Shown piece after piece: positions 61,601-64,000 of a stretch of 64,000 nt of DNA. A model generated the notes under the pieces. That model worked only from the letters and a program-made list of their open reading frames with translations, ran no database searches and was not told the DNA's origin. Origin of the DNA: Echiichthys vipera (Eukaryota > Chordata > Actinopteri > Perciformes > Trachinidae); the NCBI GenBank assembly GCA_963691815.1, contig OY829652.1, forward strand, positions 19,924,486 to 19,988,485, in the 5' to 3' direction. Positions within the stretch are counted from its first letter, which is position 1, and each line of letters begins with the position of its first letter. The position numbers were made by a program, and so were the translations under genes.

Positions 61601-64000
61601 AATGAGTGCCTGGCTTGGTTGCATGAAGCGTCTGTTTTCCTTTAAGGGTGAGTCATGCAATGCAGAGATGCTAAACAGGGTATGCCAACGTCCTCCCCCG
61701 TCGCACCCTCTCCTTCCATCTCCATAGGCTCAGGAGCATTGTTGTGTAATAATATGCGAGGTCTTATCTAGAATATTGTTATATAAGAGGACTGATTGTT
61801 GTTACAGTGTTAGGCTCACTGATTCCTTCATAAATGGTTATTATTTTGGAGTTCATTTGCAAATATTACTATCACTGTGTCTAAACCAGCAAATTCTGCA
61901 ACTAAAATGACCATTAATTCTAGCAAAAATAATAGCATAAATAAAATGAGCCATGGTATTGTATGTTATTTATATGGTTAAGAAACAAAAGAGAACAAAA
62001 TAGAAGAAAAAATTAATCAATTTTGCCAGCTGCCCGTCAATTATAGATTAATCAAATCCAGAAACATGATTAAATATTGTTTCTGTGAAGCACAATTAAC
62101 CTTATACGGTATAATCATATTTTATTTTTTAGCTCCCATAATTAGAAATAAAGTTTATATCCACCAGAGCCTGTGGTGTTTAAAGTGTAATTCACGATTT
62201 AAGGTGTCTTATATAAAGTGATTTAACAATTATTTTAGAATTAATTTTCTCACACAATCATAGGGACTGATAATTGTGTTACATAATTATTCACAACAAT
62301 CAGGATTAACCTTGTAGTCATGCGAGTGTTTGTCTCACAGGCCAGAGTGTGTCAGTTTACCTGTAGCATCTGTTGAATGCGAAAGACCTGAATGCCAGTT
62401 GGGAAGATTACACCTGAGCCTTAGATAATAAAGCCATTAGAAGATGGGATCTCCTTTACAGACTCTATCAGCTCACTGTGTTTTGATGACACTGTGTGGA
62501 ACAGTAGAGCCTCTTGTATTTGGCACCCAAAGACAACAAACGTTTCAGTCCTCATTGTCCACATTTGCCAAACATGTCGTCAGATTAAATCCTGCAATTT
62601 GCACTAATTGTTACAGTTTGAAGGCAGTGTATTGTCTGTGTCAGTCTAGCTCGGACAAGGGGTCTTTTGTATCCAGGTGGCGACAAAAACGGATCACCTT
62701 GCAAAGTTGTTTTGGAAGGTGACAGGAGAGTTTGTGCTTAGGGGTCAAAAGAAGGCCGGACAACGCTCATTTTACCAGGGTGACAAAGCTCACCTCTGCC
62801 TGTCAGCTCTGTAGGAACAAGGAGACAGGCAAACAGTTTCAGAGGGCAGGGTAGTGCGTTACAACCACGCTGTTACTTAGCTGGTTTTAGCAATGGCAGG
62901 AAGATTTGAGGAAAGTAAAATGAGAGGGAACCAATTCTTAGAAAGTTAAAAATGGAAAATGAGATGCGGTGACTTGTGTTGCTGAGAGGTTTTGGTTCAC
63001 TGGGGTCAAAATCAGAGTGGGTGGGAGGTGCTAGGCCATGCCATCATCACTTTACTCAGGCCTGGCGGCACAAGCGCACCTCCTCCATCTGCAGGTTCTC
63101 AGACCTGGCAGGGCATAGTCTAGGGCATTCAGGTCAACACCTGTACTGCACATGATAGGGGCTAAAGCCTGCAGTGTCGTAAGCATATTTAGCACTAAAA
63201 CCTGCGACACACACATTTTGATTATGAAGGTAAACTCACAGGCTGGAGAGTTTAATGCCACATCTGCCTCAGCTGTCTCGCAAGTGGGCCAATTATTTCA
63301 TCTGATCGGCTGTATTGAAATAACAGTCCGGTTCTGCAGGGTGAGCAGAGCCAAACATGGGGCCCTGGATCAGGTCTCATTCCAGGGATGGGAAGCAGCA
63401 AATCTTAGATGAAAGAATGATTAATGAGGTAAGGATTTCCATTGCTGAGCAATTTGGGAAAGAAAGACAGCTGATAATGTTCCTCTGAAAAGAAGATAGT
63501 GTTTTATGTAGAGGTTTTATTAGCAGTAGATAAAGACGTTTCCTGTTAATCTGTATTTGTCATAGATATTTTCTCTTGGGATTTGAACAGAACTGAAAGT
63601 ATGCAAAACAGGGATGCCAACAATGGTTGTATTCCTGAAAATGGTCACGACATCAGTGAATCAGTGAACTTAGGTATTATTATCCCGACATCTTTAATAT
63701 TGCCATGCTTGTGGTTTTCTTTTATAATGTAATCAGACCACGAAGGAAATAATGAAAGTAAGAATTCCATATATATTATTACATACATACATTTCTAAAT
63801 TGGATCCTTATACAAAAGAGTTAGGAAATAAGGATCTGATGATAACAGCCATTCTACCTGACAAGAGTGTGATGCCATCGCCTTATCCCCCATCACATTC
63901 TCTGATTTCTAACTTTAATGCCAGGGTCATACACACAGTAAGCTCTTCTTTTGTGTTTGAAAAAATCAATCAGGACAAGGGCAAAGGAAAAGAAAAAGAA
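58670..64000. other. Right end of window, no gene identified
   Basis: Probably a large intron of the unnamed gene at 57861. Short open frames exist on both strands but none shows a recognisable domain or a convincing splice pair. The only repeat of note is the poly(G) run. Confidence 0.5.
60215..60237 (+). repeat. Poly(G) run, 23 bases
   Basis: Uninterrupted guanines on the + strand after a TGTG-rich stretch; a potential G-quadruplex. Confidence 0.95.

Overview
This window looks like a ray-finned (teleost) fish nuclear genome: compact intron-exon genes with GT-AG splicing, vertebrate gene families, very many long dinucleotide microsatellites, a long GATA array, and several interspersed repeat types that I recognise as typical of teleosts. 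I see no bacterial, phage or viral genes. Almost everything that looks like a long ORF outside the genes below is low-complexity or transposon-derived. Layout, left to right, with all recognised genes on the + strand. (1) 1-6510 is probably intron 1 of a silent Kv-channel gene whose first coding exon lies left of the window; it carries a decayed LINE (about 3.35-4.33 kb). (2) 6511-7383 is the last coding exon of kcng4 (Kv6.4), from the S2 segment to the C terminus, with a poly(A) signal near 7.55 kb. (3) 7.6-27.7 kb is a gene-free, repeat-rich stretch. (4) 27788-33600 is a complete five-exon monocarboxylate-transporter gene (SLC16 family, 496 aa) with a poly(A) signal at 34.16 kb. (5) 34.2-41.5 kb is intergenic and contains a near-identical duplication (35.77-38.74 kb), a Harbinger-like MITE, a pair of DR1 nuclear-receptor-like sites and a short interstitial telomere-like tract. 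(6) A TATA box at 41.50 kb leads into wfdc1 (ps20), six coding exons from 41720 to 53111, 207 aa, with a 9.4 kb first intron. (7) 53.8-57.6 kb is intergenic and dominated by a ~590 bp GATA array. (8) At 57.6-58.6 kb a CpG-rich leader and two phase-compatible exons mark the 5' end of a gene I do not recognise; it runs off the right side of the window. The kcng4-wfdc1 neighbourhood matches the human 16q24 pair KCNG4/WFDC1 as I remember it, which supports both names. The transporter between them is not one I recall from the human locus. The genes show no obvious joint pathway: a potassium-channel modifier subunit, a plasma-membrane carrier and a secreted WAP-domain protein. I found no convincing novel multi-gene system. 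The items most worth a second look are the unnamed gene at 57.86 kb, the transporter inside the kcng4-wfdc1 interval, the B-A-B duplication at 38.2-38.7 kb (recent rearrangement or unmerged haplotypes), and the paired DR1 sites upstream of wfdc1. All family assignments were made by eye from translated sequence; no database search was run.
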